From Kangiella marina (lineage in GTDB: Bacteria > Pseudomonadota > Gammaproteobacteria > Enterobacterales > Kangiellaceae): 64,000 bases of DNA. This document shows, in pieces, positions 7,667 through 16,898 of this stretch. Under the pieces are notes generated by a model. That model saw only the letters and a list, made by a program, of their open reading frames with translations. It did not search any database and had not been told where the DNA came from. The DNA is taken from assembly GCF_039541235.1 (NCBI RefSeq), contig NZ_BAABFV010000001.1, positions 1,550,001-1,614,000 on the forward strand, written 5' to 3'. The first letter of the stretch is position 1. Each line of letters begins with the position of its first letter. A program made the translations under genes and the position numbers.

Positions 7667-9496
7667 CTAGAAGCCGTAAAGGAGCGGCAGGATAATCGAT
7701 AGCGATATCCACATCAAGATAACCAGCGGAACACCGACTTTAACAAAGTCTGAGAACTTGTAACCACCGGCATTCATGACCAGTAAGTTGGTTTTATAAG
7801 CCATCGGCGTGGCGAAGCTCATGTTGGCACCAAACAAGACGGCGATGACGAATGGCTCTGGCGGTAGGTTCAACTGGGTCGCTACGCTGACCGCAATCGG
7901 GGTGCCAATAACCGCGGCGGCATTGTTGGAGACGACGTTGGTTAAAATCGCTAACAGTAACATCAGGCCGCTTAATAGAACGGCTGGTGGTGCGCCATGA
8001 AGTACAGAGACAAAGGCTTGCGCTAGATATTCTGCGGCGCCAGTTGCGGTCATGCCAATACCCAGTGCTAAACTTGCGGCAACAATCAGGACCACCGGCG
8101 CACTGAGGGCGTTCATGGCATCGCGCCAAGTAATACAGTGGGTCAAGATCATTAGCAAGGCACCGCCTAAAGCACTGACAGCAATCGGCAATAACCCAAC
8201 GGCTGCAAATAAAATGACCAAGCCCATGATGATTAAGGCTCTTGGCGCGCGGTGTGAGCGGGGAAGATCGGTTGTTGCATCGAGCACTAAAATATCGCCA
8301 CGCTTTTTAAACTCAGCAATTTCACTTTGTCCGCCCTGTACCAATAAAACATCACCGACGTGTAAGGTCACTTTGCCTAAGCCTTTATTATGCATATCAA
8401 CCACGCGATCGGCGCGGTGGAGGGCTATCGCGACCAGCCCGTATTGGTTCATAAAGCTGACGTCTTTTAATGAACGTCCCGCTAGCGGTGAGCCTGGCGT
8501 GACGACCAGCTCTGAAAGTTGTTGGTTTTCTGCCGTGAGAGGGTGATCATCATTGACCTCTTGGCCTGATTTATAAAGCCGAGCCCCCAGAACTTGTTCA
8601 TATTCTTTTAGGCGATCGGGCGAGTCGGTGACCCGCAGTTTATCACCGGCACGAATAATGGCGTCCGGCATTGGCATAATCGAGGCGTCTGAGCCACGGT
8701 GAATTCGTGTGACCTTCATCATGCCATCGGTTTTGCCAATGACTTCGGCCAGAGGTTTGCCATCGGCAAAAGAGTCTTCATTAATATGAAGCTGGGCGGT
8801 GAAAATTCTTGGTGAAGTATTTTTCATCAACGCCTGACGCTCAGGAGTTAATTTCGGCGCAACCAGCCACAAGTAAACCACGGCTATCGCGCCAGCAATG
8901 GCTGCCGGTAACATGAAGTCGAACATGCCAAAGCGCTCCAACCCTAAATCAGCCGCAACGGAAACTACTAACAGGTTGGTTGAAGTACCAATAGTGGTCG
9001 CCATGCCGCCAACAATGGTTGCGAACCCCATTGGCAGTAAAAGCCCTGATGGACTGCGGTTTGAGCGAACGGCAACACTGATAAGGATCGGTAACAATAA
9101 GACAACAATCGGCGTATTGTTAACAAATGCGCTTAAAATGCCAGCAATTAATAGCGTTAACAATAATGAGAATAAGGGGGCAGTTTTCCAGATCCGAGCT
9201 AAGAATCGGCCGATCGGCTCTAAGGCGCCGGTGCGCACCAATCCCTGACCCGCTACCATCAAGGCGCACACAGCAACTAAAGCTTCGTGGCCAAAGCCGC
9301 TGAAGAATTGCATCGGTTCGAGATGACCATTGAAGTTATGGAATGGTGCGAAGGTAAAGCCCATGGTTAAGACCAACAGTACGACTACGCAGGATGTCTC
9401 CAGCGGTATGTCATCGCGTCGGAATAGATATAAGGCAAAAACCGTCAGCAACAGCACGAAAAGTGCGTGTCCATTCGGTAAATCCGGAAATGGCAT
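7667..9496 (-). CDS. SLC13 (DASS) family permease with two RCK_C domains
   Basis: A 609-residue inner-membrane transporter. About five N-terminal helices (to ~215) and a second membrane half (from ~395) flank two cytoplasmic TrkA_C/RCK_C domains (about 220-300 and 310-390). SNT-type signatures typical of the family appear in both halves (VNNTPIVVLLLP and VVSNNAAAVIG). Members move dicarboxylates, sulfate or related anions with sodium; the substrate cannot be read from sequence. The RCK_C pair is the architecture often annotated as SLC13 permease or sodium-sulfate symporter. ATG 9496 is preceded by GGAGAGGA. Confidence 0.85.
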   Translation of the reverse strand: MPFPDLPNGHALFVLLLTVFALYLFRRDDIPLETSCVVVLLVLTMGFTFAPFHNFNGHLEPMQFFSGFGHEALVAVCALMVAGQGLVRTGALEPIGRFLARIWKTAPLFSLLLTLLIAGILSAFVNNTPIVVLLLPILISVAVRSNRSPSGLLLPMGFATIVGGMATTIGTSTNLLVVSVAADLGLERFGMFDFMLPAAIAGAIAVVYLWLVAPKLTPERQALMKNTSPRIFTAQLHINEDSFADGKPLAEVIGKTDGMMKVTRIHRGSDASIMPMPDAIIRAGDKLRVTDSPDRLKEYEQVLGARLYKSGQEVNDDHPLTAENQQLSELVVTPGSPLAGRSLKDVSFMNQYGLVAIALHRADRVVDMHNKGLGKVTLHVGDVLLVQGGQSEIAEFKKRGDILVLDATTDLPRSHRAPRALIIMGLVILFAAVGLLPIAVSALGGALLMILTHCITWRDAMNALSAPVVLIVAASLALGIGMTATGAAEYLAQAFVSVLHGAPPAVLLSGLMLLLAILTNVVSNNAAAVIGTPIAVSVATQLNLPPEPFVIAVLFGANMSFATPMAYKTNLLVMNAGGYKFSDFVKVGVPLVILMWISLSIILPLLYGF

Positions 9497-9679
9497 TCCT
9501 CTCCTAACTCCTGAACTTTCTTATTAATTTTCTTCAAACCCGAATGAACAACCTTACTGATTTGAGGATATTTTAGCAACGTCTTTGTCGATCTAAGCAC
9601 ATTATTTTCCGCAAACTTTTACAATATGGTAAAATCGCGTCCAAGTATTATGCTGTTTATCCAATAGAGAGCTATCCTT

Positions 9680-10375
9680 TTGAATTCTGAAGAAAAAAAT
9701 CAACGCAAAATTCGCAGTTTTGTACTGCGCAAAGGCCGTTTAACCAAAGGCCAGCAGCGCGCAATGGACCTGCATTTCCCGCGTTTAGGGCTTGAATTCA
9801 AGAAAGAGCTGTACGATTTTGAGAATATCTTTGGTCGTCAGGCGCCGGTAGTTTTGGAAATCGGGTTTGGCATGGGGAAATCATTTGCCGAGCAGGCGCG
9901 AGACCAGCGCGATCACGACTTTATCGGTATTGAAGTGCATAACCCCGGTGTTGGCGCGTGTTTGGTGTTGGCTGAAGAGTATGAGCTGGATAATATTCGA
10001 GTGATTAATCATGATGCGGTAGAAGTGATTGAACATTGCATCCCAGACCATAGCCTTGAGCGCATCCAAATCTTTTTCCCTGATCCTTGGCATAAAAAGC
10101 GTCACCACAAGCGCCGTATAGTGCAAACTGAATTTTGCCAAAAGCTTCACAAGAAACTGAAACCGGGCGGTGTTCTACATTTAGCCACCGACTGGGAAAA
10201 CTACGCTGAGCATATGTTAGAAGTACTTCAGCCGATGCCCGAGTTTAAAAACCTATCGGATACTAACGACTTTGTACCGCGTCCAGAATCACGACCTTTA
10301 ACTAAGTTTGAAGTGAGAGGGCAGAATTTGGGGCATGGGGTTTGGGATCTGATGTTTTCAGCGATAAATTCTTAG
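9680..10375 (+). CDS. trmB: tRNA (guanine-N7-)-methyltransferase TrmB
   Basis: TrmB makes m7G46 in tRNA from SAM. The protein shows [15 protein letters not shown], the SAM motif [42 protein letters not shown] and [17 protein letters not shown], closely following the E. coli enzyme over its whole length. The likely start is TTG 9680: no in-frame ATG precedes it before a stop at 9665-9667, and an AGAGAG lies about nine bases upstream. It is divergent from the SLC13 gene and stands alone. Confidence 0.95.
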   Translation: MNSEEKNQRKIRSFVLRKGRLTKGQQRAMDLHFPRLGLEFKKELYDFENIFGRQAPVVLEIGFGMGKSFAEQARDQRDHDFIGIEVHNPGVGACLVLAEEYELDNIRVINHDAVEVIEHCIPDHSLERIQIFFPDPWHKKRHHKRRIVQTEFCQKLHKKLKPGGVLHLATDWENYAEHMLEVLQPMPEFKNLSDTNDFVPRPESRPLTKFEVRGQNLGHGVWDLMFSAINS

Positions 10376-10584
10376 AATTTCTGCGTTATACACGCTCTTG
10401 CGTGTGCTCGTTGGCTAGAGCCAACTCCGCTACTCAAAGCGTGAAAGCCTTGAACTTCAAAGAATCTCTCGGCTGAAAAAGTATGAGTCAAATCTAGTAT
10501 AAATAGAACATCATTCCGCGGCACCAAAGGCACTTCCTTCGGTCGTTTACCGCGGAATCCAGAGGCTTTATTTCAAAGACTTGA
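10376..10584. repeat. Intergenic stem-loop element
   Basis: ATTCCGCGG (10513-10521) pairs with CCGCGGAAT (10550-10558) across a 28-base loop that contains AAGGCACTTCC and TTCGGTCGTTT, shared with other intergenic repeats at ~2.28 and ~38.8-38.95 kb. A second small hairpin, TTGGCT/AGCCAA, lies near 10,410. No gene is seen. It sits between two convergent genes and has no T run, so it is a repeat more than a terminator. Confidence 0.6.
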
Positions 10585-11682
10585 TTATTGCTGTCTGGCA
10601 GTAATAGTCTTTCCGGTTTCTGTAGTAAGAATCAAAGCACCGTAACCGTCGATGTCGTATCGTGTGACTTTGTTTAAAGTGTCTAAGAACTTTTTCTCTT
10701 GATTCATTAACGCTGGTGGGCAAGCTTTCATCGTGCCGACGGGGTTGTTAAAGGTCAAATTTTCCCCTGTTAATGTGTAAGCGGCGCTGTAGCTGTTGCA
10801 TGACGATATGCCGTAGGCGCGACCTTCGGTATCAAAGTTGATGGTGACACGCGATCTATCAATAATGCCTGTTTTGGCAATGTCCTCAACCACCCATTCG
10901 ACATCAGTTAATAAAGTTAAAGGGTCGCCGCCACAGCCTTCATAGGTTTTGCCGTCTAAGGTTAGGGTAACGCGAGCGGGATAGGGGCGGCCGGACATGT
11001 CGTCGTAGCAAAGCTTGCGTCGAACATCAATAATGGCGATATGAGCGTCTGTTTCCGCATGATATTTATAGCCACCTTTATAAGGCTGAGGTATTGGTCG
11101 TGGCGCCTTTACGGTATTTTGACCGTAATTGGTTTGGATTTCGATACGGTTTTGCTCAATCTTAACTAACCAGCCAGGCTCATTACCTTTAGCAGTAAAA
11201 GGAATCGGGTACTTCGAATCGACGTCAGAACCGACTGTGCCGGATTGAACGCGTTCCAATAGAATTTTTCCCATATCATGAGATTGTCCGCTGATATCAA
11301 TCGTATGTCTTGTGGTTGAAATCCACATCAGTTGGCCGTCGGGGCCTTCGACTTTGGCGTGGAGGCTGTAGATGCGACGTTCTTGTAGTTGTTTCTTCGG
11401 CAAATCCAGCGTCACTTCAAGCGGAAGCTGAACGCCGCCACCCAAACCAATAATTTCTTCACTCAGTACTTTTGCGGCCTTGTCGGCAATAGAAACATCC
11501 TGAATGGTGGCAATGACCGTACTGCCTTCAGGCGCGAGCATCTTTTCACGGTACATTAACTCTGCTGTAACCTGGAAGTTTGAAGCGACTGGCTGGTGCG
11601 AGTCACTAGGGATGGTTTCTTTTTTGCAGGCGGTCAGGCCTAATGTTAGAGCGGTAATAAATAAAGTCAGTGTGTATTTCAT
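10585..11682 (-). CDS. Three-domain lipoprotein (YbaY/YscW-like, COG3650-like, META/HslJ-like)
   Basis: The 365-residue product has a lipobox (LGLTAC, Cys19). Residues ~38-135 resemble YbaY/YscW pilotin-type beta domains (ATIQDVSIADKAAKVLSEE). Residues ~155-255 resemble COG3650 (FTAKGNEPGWLVKI, then CYDDMSGRPYPARV and GCGGDP). Residues ~260-365 form a META domain as in HslJ (SSCNSYSAAYTL, ACPPALMNQEKKFL). Such domains occur in envelope-stress or heat-resistance proteins, but the function of the combination is unknown. It should be anchored in the outer membrane facing the periplasm. It stands alone between convergent trmB and a small membrane protein gene. Confidence 0.75.
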   Translation of the reverse strand: MKYTLTLFITALTLGLTACKKETIPSDSHQPVASNFQVTAELMYREKMLAPEGSTVIATIQDVSIADKAAKVLSEEIIGLGGGVQLPLEVTLDLPKKQLQERRIYSLHAKVEGPDGQLMWISTTRHTIDISGQSHDMGKILLERVQSGTVGSDVDSKYPIPFTAKGNEPGWLVKIEQNRIEIQTNYGQNTVKAPRPIPQPYKGGYKYHAETDAHIAIIDVRRKLCYDDMSGRPYPARVTLTLDGKTYEGCGGDPLTLLTDVEWVVEDIAKTGIIDRSRVTINFDTEGRAYGISSCNSYSAAYTLTGENLTFNNPVGTMKACPPALMNQEKKFLDTLNKVTRYDIDGYGALILTTETGKTITARQQ

Positions 11683-11820
11683 AATTGTTTCCTACCGTTT
11701 GAAATATGGACTTTGTATGAGCTTATAGTGCCATATTAACGGCAGTAGAAGCTAATAGAGTTAATGATTTTTGAATTATAACTGGGCGCTCTGTATGGAA
11801 GCTGAATTTATCGATAAGTT

Positions 11821-12120
11821 TTAATCTCGAGCTCTATCTTTCTCAGCTAGATATTGGAGTGCTTTAGGATCGCGATCGATTTGTCGCTTAAGAGCCCCTA
11901 GTAAATCTTTTTGCGAAGAGCCATGTATGGATTTGTTATTTACGATAAGCAGACCGACAGCGCAGGATATAGCAGTCAAGTTGACTAAGTCTGTGGTTGA
12001 GTTGGTTAGATAAAGTATTAGCCAGATGATTTCGACAAGTAATACTAAGAGGAGTGTGATGAATTGAATCTTTTTATTCTTTTTAGCCTTTATATAAATG
12101 TCTATGTCTTGTTCTTCCAT
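11821..12120 (-). CDS. Small two-helix membrane protein, unknown function
   Basis: This 99-residue protein is not recognised. It has a charged N-terminus (KAKKNKK), two hydrophobic segments (about 20-39 and 47-60), and a soluble, charged C-terminal half ending in RDPKALQYLAEKDRARD. Its ATG lies only two bases after the stop of hemW, so it is probably co-transcribed as the last gene of that operon. Codon use looks more AT-rich than hemW. No family is proposed. Confidence 0.65.
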   Translation of the reverse strand: MEEQDIDIYIKAKKNKKIQFITLLLVLLVEIIWLILYLTNSTTDLVNLTAISCAVGLLIVNNKSIHGSSQKDLLGALKRQIDRDPKALQYLAEKDRARD

Positions 12121-12122
12121 GG

Positions 12123-13337
12123 TTAGGATAAATTGATAATATTGATGGATTCAGAACTATTATAGTTGATAAGAAATCTTTCGAGCAACTCGTTAAGGAA
12201 GAGGGCGCCTTTTTCAGTCGGCTTTAATTGTGAGGGATTGTTGTCTATAAGACCGTCGTCTATTGCTTGTTGCAAGGTTGGTTGGATGGTAGAGAGCGAA
12301 AGGCCGGTGTATTGACTGAACACACTCATGGGGACGCCATCAATTAAGCGCAAAGCATTTAGCATAAATTCGAACGGTAGCTCCGATGTCGGGATCGGCA
12401 TATCATTGCTGATCTCATTGACAGAGCCTTGCAAGTAATCTTTTGGGTGGCGTTTTTTTGTGGTGCGGTGGACTTCACCTAAGTCCAGTCGCGTAATTTT
12501 GCCATGAGCGCCTGCACCAATACCTAAATAGTCGCCAAAGCGCCAATAATTGAGATTATGTTTTGCTCGAAGTGTAGCATCTTTAGCATAAGCCGATGTT
12601 TCGTATTGTTGATACCCGTGTTGCGCCAACAGTGCTTGGCCAGCTTCTTGGATATCCCATAAGACTTCATCGTGCGGTAATTGCGGCGGCTGTTGATGGA
12701 ACAGTGTGTTGGGTTCAAGTGTTAGTTGATACCAAGAAATGTGGTGCGGTTTGAGGCTGATGGCTATTTCTAAATCACTCAGAGCTTGTTCAACAGTTTG
12801 ATTGGGAAGGCCATGCATCAGATCGACATTAAACGAATCGTACCCTGCTTCATGTGCAAACTCAGCCGCCGCTATAGCCTGCTCGGGGTTATGAATACGT
12901 CCCAGCTGTTCCAAGTGAGTAGCGTTAAAGCTTTGCACGCCTATCGACAGGCGATTAATGCCTGCCTGGCGGAAGCCACGAAACTTTTCGGCTTCGAAAG
13001 TACCGGGGTTGGCTTCCATGGTTATTTCAATGTCGTTCTCAAACGGTAGGCGTGCTCGAATGGCGCTGAGTAATCGGTCTAATGACGCTGGGCTGAATAA
13101 GCTCGGGGTGCCCCCGCCAATAAAAATACTGTGCAAACGTCTGCCCCAAACCTTCGGCAGTTCCTGCTCAAGATCCTCTATCAGTCGATCGATATAAGCC
13201 TGTTCGGGTAAGTCGAACTCAGTTTGTTGATCGGACTTGAGGTTTTTGATGGCGTGTGAGTTGAAGTCGCAATAAGGACACTTACGCACGCACCAAGGGA
13301 TATGGATATACAGCGATAACGGAGGATTGGTCAGCAT
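12123..13337 (-). CDS. hemW: Heme chaperone HemW (radical SAM, HemN-like)
   Basis: The 404-residue protein opens with YIHIPWCVRKCPYCDF, the Cys16-x3-Cys20-x2-Cys23 motif plus the extra Phe that marks HemW instead of true HemN. GGGTPS and EANPGT follow, with a C-terminal HemN_C domain. HemW binds heme and inserts it into respiratory proteins; it was long misnamed coproporphyrinogen oxidase. Its ATG overlaps the stop of rdgB by one base (TGATG), and it precedes the small membrane protein by two bases. The rdgB-hemW order is common in gammaproteobacteria. Confidence 0.95.
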   Translation of the reverse strand: MLTNPPLSLYIHIPWCVRKCPYCDFNSHAIKNLKSDQQTEFDLPEQAYIDRLIEDLEQELPKVWGRRLHSIFIGGGTPSLFSPASLDRLLSAIRARLPFENDIEITMEANPGTFEAEKFRGFRQAGINRLSIGVQSFNATHLEQLGRIHNPEQAIAAAEFAHEAGYDSFNVDLMHGLPNQTVEQALSDLEIAISLKPHHISWYQLTLEPNTLFHQQPPQLPHDEVLWDIQEAGQALLAQHGYQQYETSAYAKDATLRAKHNLNYWRFGDYLGIGAGAHGKITRLDLGEVHRTTKKRHPKDYLQGSVNEISNDMPIPTSELPFEFMLNALRLIDGVPMSVFSQYTGLSLSTIQPTLQQAIDDGLIDNNPSQLKPTEKGALFLNELLERFLINYNSSESINIINLS

Positions 13338-13936
13338 CAGCTTGAAGACTCGCTAAGCTTTTGCATTAATTCGTTGAGCGCTTTTCCGCGATGGCTGATC
13401 GCTGCTTTTTGTTCCGGCTTAAGCTGAGCCGCTGAGCACTGATGTTGCTCACACCAAAACAGCGGATCATAGCCAAAACCACCATCGCCAACTTCTTGTG
13501 TCATAATCTGACCTTCCCAACTTCCCTGACAAATCAGCGGGGTGGGGTCCTTAGCGTGTTTCATAAAAACCAGTACGCATTGGTAGCGTGCGCTGCGTTC
13601 TTCGCTAGGTACGCCCTGAAGCTTGGCCAGCAAGAGGTCGTTGTTGGCTTGATCATTGCCGTGGCTGCCTGAGAAGCGAGCCGAATAAATCCCCGGTTGA
13701 CCACCAAGGTAATCGACTTCAATACCGGAGTCATCAGCGATTGCGGGCAAGCCTGTTACTTCCGCAGCGTGCCGCGCTTTGATGATGGCGTTTTCGACAA
13801 ACGTTGTGCCCGTTTCAGGAACATCTTCCACGTTGAGATCAGTTTGCGGGATCACTTGCAGTTGAAACTGAGCCAATAGCTGGGTGAGTTCAGCGACTTT
13901 TTTACGGTTGCCTGATGCGAGAACAATTTTTTGCAT
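13337..13936 (-). CDS. rdgB: dITP/XTP pyrophosphatase RdgB
   Basis: RdgB removes deaminated purine nucleoside triphosphates (ITP, dITP, XTP), so they are not built into DNA or RNA. The protein begins MQKIVLASGNRKKVAEL, with the substrate-binding SGNxxK motif, and has ADDSGIEVDYLGGQPGIYSARFSG with the metal-binding Asp residues and GDGGFGYDPLF near the C-terminus. It has 199 residues, the normal length. It is translationally linked to hemW. A terminator hairpin separates it from the upstream DUF4426 gene. Confidence 0.97.
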   Translation of the reverse strand: MQKIVLASGNRKKVAELTQLLAQFQLQVIPQTDLNVEDVPETGTTFVENAIIKARHAAEVTGLPAIADDSGIEVDYLGGQPGIYSARFSGSHGNDQANNDLLLAKLQGVPSEERSARYQCVLVFMKHAKDPTPLICQGSWEGQIMTQEVGDGGFGYDPLFWCEQHQCSAAQLKPEQKAAISHRGKALNELMQKLSESSS

Positions 13937-13977
13937 GATTCACTGCGATCGTTAGGAAATGAGGGTGATTATAACGC

Positions 13978-14010
13978 AAACCACCGCAGAAAAGAGTGCT
14001 GCGGTGGTTT
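13978..14010 (-). terminator. Hairpin between the DUF4426 gene and rdgB
   Basis: CCACCGCAG (13981-13989) pairs perfectly with CTGCGGTGG (13999-14007), flanked by AAA and TTT. On the minus strand it follows the DUF4426 stop; the T run is short (TTTG), so termination may be partial. Confidence 0.6.
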
Positions 14011-14024
14011 AATTGAAGCGGTTT

Positions 14025-14465
14025 TTAGTCAGCGTAGAATTTTTGGGTTAGATCGATACTGACGGGTTTGTCGTAACCTGGGATATTGATGGTAAAATCA
14101 AGATCCATATCTTCTTCATCGCGGAACTGAAAATCGGCTAGGTAGTACACGGCATCACCTTCAACCACCTCTTTAAAGCCCAACTCTTGAAGTTGTGACA
14201 GGTTATTGGTCGCTCGACCGCGCAGTGCAACTTTCATTGCCTTGTCTTCGCCATCTTCAACCACCTTATGCACTGAGACATTCAATAAACCCGTGTATTT
14301 GCTGCGCTGAATTTTATATTGAACGGCTGTTTCCGGCTGGATAAAAGAGCTGTTAAAGGCGTTATAGTGAATGACGTAATTGTCCACACGCTTTTGATTC
14401 GCTTCAATTGGATTGCTAATAAAAGCAATAAGCCCCATGACCCCAGCTATAAATACGTTTTTCAT
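14025..14465 (-). CDS. DUF4426 family periplasmic protein
   Basis: A 146-residue protein with an N-terminal hydrophobic segment (VFIAGVMGLIAFISNPIEA) that acts as a signal peptide. The mature part carries YVIHYNAFNSSFIQPETAVQYKIQRSKYTGLLNVSV, characteristic of DUF4426. The family is of unknown function and is usually found next to yggT, proC and rdgB, exactly as here. It is predicted to be a small all-beta periplasmic protein. It follows yggT after ~90 bases and ends at a hairpin. Confidence 0.85.
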   Translation of the reverse strand: MKNVFIAGVMGLIAFISNPIEANQKRVDNYVIHYNAFNSSFIQPETAVQYKIQRSKYTGLLNVSVHKVVEDGEDKAMKVALRGRATNNLSQLQELGFKEVVEGDAVYYLADFQFRDEEDMDLDFTINIPGYDKPVSIDLTQKFYAD

Positions 14466-14558
14466 GATGAACTCCTATCCCTTACGCCTTATAACAAGGC
14501 TATACTTATAAGATAGCAAAAACTGTTAAATGTTTCAGGAAAACTCTACTGATAGAAG

Positions 14559-15146
14559 TTAACCCGTGATCAACTTAACCCCAAAGCTGTATAAAGCATC
14601 CTGCAGGAACCAAAGTCCGAACAAAATGATCATTGGTGATAAATCAATCGAGCCAGCGATCGGCGGTATGATTTTTTGAACCGGGCGCAAAATAGGGCGC
14701 GTCACCTGGTATAAAAAAGCAACTGCCGGATGGTACCGACCACCGCTCATGAAGCTGGCGATCATGAGACCTAAAAATAGAATCAATAGCATGTTGGTGA
14801 TAATCATAATGAGCCCGCCCATGGCTGGAGCCCCTTTCATCATCAAACCAATAATAATGCCAAGGGTCATGGCTTGCGGCGGTAAAGTGATGAAAACCGT
14901 CGAGATGATAAAAAACTTAATCACAATAATCGCTAACGCCACCATAAAACTGGCCGTACTAAAGCGCCCCATATCAGGAATAATGCTGCGAATAGGGTTG
15001 ATGACCGGCGCAGTAAACTTGTGAATAAACTGCGAAATAGGATTGTGGAAGTCCGCTTGTCCAAGTTGTAACAGCAGTCGTAGCAAGAACACCATGACCA
15101 ATAAATTGGACAAATGCTCTAATAAAGTGAAGGTGATGTTATTCAT
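14559..15146 (-). CDS. YggT family inner-membrane protein
   Basis: The 195-residue protein contains two YGGT repeats, each with a pair of hydrophobic helices and the conserved PxxxxI/V-R-x-I/V-Q-P type loop (TAPVINPIRSIIPD and TRPILRPVQKIIPP). YggT proteins are small integral membrane proteins linked to osmotic tolerance and to division-related functions in other bacteria; the precise role is unsettled. It is 40 bases downstream of proC, the usual proC-yggT pairing, and is probably in one operon with yggS-proC or proC alone. Confidence 0.9.
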   Translation of the reverse strand: MNNITFTLLEHLSNLLVMVFLLRLLLQLGQADFHNPISQFIHKFTAPVINPIRSIIPDMGRFSTASFMVALAIIVIKFFIISTVFITLPPQAMTLGIIIGLMMKGAPAMGGLIMIITNMLLILFLGLMIASFMSGGRYHPAVAFLYQVTRPILRPVQKIIPPIAGSIDLSPMIILFGLWFLQDALYSFGVKLITG

Positions 15147-15186
15147 CGATATCTTGGCCTAAAAGTTATAAGTCAGAGTTCTAACA

Positions 15187-16035
15187 CTATTGATTCGCAA
15201 TTTCAGCTAATTCTTTGCCGCGTTTTACCGAAGCTTCTAAAGCTTTCTTCACTATTTCAGGTAATTTGTGGTCGTTCAGAGTATCCAGCGCGGCTGCAGT
15301 CGTCCCGCCTGGAGAGGTGACATTACGACGCAGTTGGCCGATTTCAGTATCACCATTTTGTTGAACCATTGCCGCAGCGCCGAGCGCAGTTTGCGCAGCA
15401 AGCTCACGAGCGGTTTCTTTCGGTAAGCCGAGATCCATACCGCCTTGAACCACAGACTCCATAAACAGGAAGTAATGGGCAGGGCCGCTACCTGAAACTG
15501 CCGTAACCACGTCCATCAAATCTTCATCTTCAACCCAAATGCTTTTGCCTACAGCTTCGAAAATGGCACTGGTGGCTTCGCGCTGTTGCTCAGTCACTTT
15601 GCTGTTGGCGTATAAGCCCGTTGCACCGTAGCCAATCAAGCTCGGGGTATTTGGCATGCTGCGAACGACCGGAGTGTCAGCGCCGAGAAGGTTATTCAAA
15701 GTGTCACAGGTAACACCTGCGGCAACTGAAATGGCGCACTTATGGTTCAAGTCCATCGCTTTAAAATCATCGCATGCCAACGACATTTTTTGGGGTTTTA
15801 CCGCTAACAGCAGATAATCCACATGGTTGGCGACTTCAGTATTGTCATGAGTGGTATTGAGTGTCGGGTATTTTTCTTTAAGTGCATCTAACTTTCCTGC
15901 GCTAGGGTTGCTAACGTAAATACACTCTGCAGGAAGGCCTGACTGGATCAAGCCACCTAAGATGCTTGCTGCCATGTTGCCAGCGCCAATGAACCCAACT
16001 TTTGCTTTACGTAATACTTCTATCGAATCAGTCAT
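15187..16035 (-). CDS. proC: Pyrroline-5-carboxylate reductase
   Basis: ProC makes L-proline from pyrroline-5-carboxylate with NAD(P)H in the cytoplasm. The N-terminal Rossmann motif GFIGAGNMAASILGGL, the VKPQ motif and the C-terminal signature (residues near TSPGGTTAAAL, with AVSGSGPAHYF upstream) are all present. It has 282 residues, slightly longer than E. coli ProC at the N-terminus. It precedes yggT by 40 bases and follows yggS by 141 bases, which carry no clear terminator. Confidence 0.96.
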   Translation of the reverse strand: MTDSIEVLRKAKVGFIGAGNMAASILGGLIQSGLPAECIYVSNPSAGKLDALKEKYPTLNTTHDNTEVANHVDYLLLAVKPQKMSLACDDFKAMDLNHKCAISVAAGVTCDTLNNLLGADTPVVRSMPNTPSLIGYGATGLYANSKVTEQQREATSAIFEAVGKSIWVEDEDLMDVVTAVSGSGPAHYFLFMESVVQGGMDLGLPKETARELAAQTALGAAAMVQQNGDTEIGQLRRNVTSPGGTTAAALDTLNDHKLPEIVKKALEASVKRGKELAEIANQ

Positions 16036-16176
16036 AACTGCCTGTTTGCTTGTTTGTACTCGCTACATGAGCAAGTAAAGTGAATGTGGATAATCTAGTT
16101 AATCTTATAGTCATGAGGGTTAATGCTTGGAATTCAACGCTTTTAGTAAGGAAAAGCTACTAAGAAAGACAACGGC

Positions 16177-16863
16177 TTATGCATCGCGCTGGCCAAAAAT
16201 GGCTGTACCAATGCGGATCATGGTACTGCCAGCGGCAATCGCAGCCTCAAAATCGCCCGACATGCCCATCGAAAGTGTATCGATATCTGGGTATTGTTCT
16301 GCTAACTGCTGATAAAGTTCAGTAACCTTCTCGAACTGCTGTAATTGCTTGGGATACTCGGTTTGTTTCGGGGGCAGCGCCATAATGCCGCGCAGGGTCA
16401 GGTTGGGACTGTTTTGAATCGCCTCAGCTAACTCGAAGCAAACCTGCTCATTAACCCCTGCTTTTTGTGCTTCACCAAATAAATTGACCTGAATACAGAC
16501 GTTCAGTGGCGCCATGCCCTCTCGGGCTTGATTGAGTTTATTAATGATCTTAATCCGATCGACACTCTGTACCCAATCGAAATGAGCCGCGATGTCTTTG
16601 CATTTACGGCTTTGAATGGCCCCGAGCATGTGCCATTCGATGTCACTTTTCCCCAGTTTTTGGATTTTCTCAACGCCTTCTTGGACAAAGTTTTCACCGA
16701 ATTCCCGGTGACCGTTTTGGTAGGCTTCTTCAACTTTATCAATGGGTTGGCGCTTACTAACAGCGATCAGGCGCACATTATCCTCAAAATTCGCGCGTTT
16801 CTCGCGGCTTTTTGCGATTTCTTGTTGCAGAAGTTCTAGTTGAGAGGCTATGCTAGTTGTCAT
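16177..16863 (-). CDS. yggS: YggS/PLPBP family pyridoxal-phosphate homeostasis protein
   Basis: A single-domain PLP-binding TIM barrel of 228 residues, lacking the catalytic C-terminal domain of alanine racemase. The PLP-binding Lys lies in LIAVSKRQP, followed by FGENFVQE, EWHMLGAIQSRK and the phosphate-binding region LSMGMSGDFEAAIAAGSTMIRIGTAIFG. The family buffers PLP and affects amino acid and keto-acid balance. It is divergent from pilT with ~35 bases between the two starts, the same neighbour relation as in Pseudomonas (pilT-yggS-proC). Confidence 0.95.
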   Translation of the reverse strand: MTTSIASQLELLQQEIAKSREKRANFEDNVRLIAVSKRQPIDKVEEAYQNGHREFGENFVQEGVEKIQKLGKSDIEWHMLGAIQSRKCKDIAAHFDWVQSVDRIKIINKLNQAREGMAPLNVCIQVNLFGEAQKAGVNEQVCFELAEAIQNSPNLTLRGIMALPPKQTEYPKQLQQFEKVTELYQQLAEQYPDIDTLSMGMSGDFEAAIAAGSTMIRIGTAIFGQRDA

Positions 16864-16898
16864 TAGTAAGAATAAATATCAATATTGGGGTCTAACCT

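Noticed and set aside
8052-8546. 164-residue plus-strand ORF opposite the SLC13 gene
   Set aside because: The minus-strand frame carries membrane helices and RCK_C domains; this ORF has no recognisable composition or ribosome-binding site.
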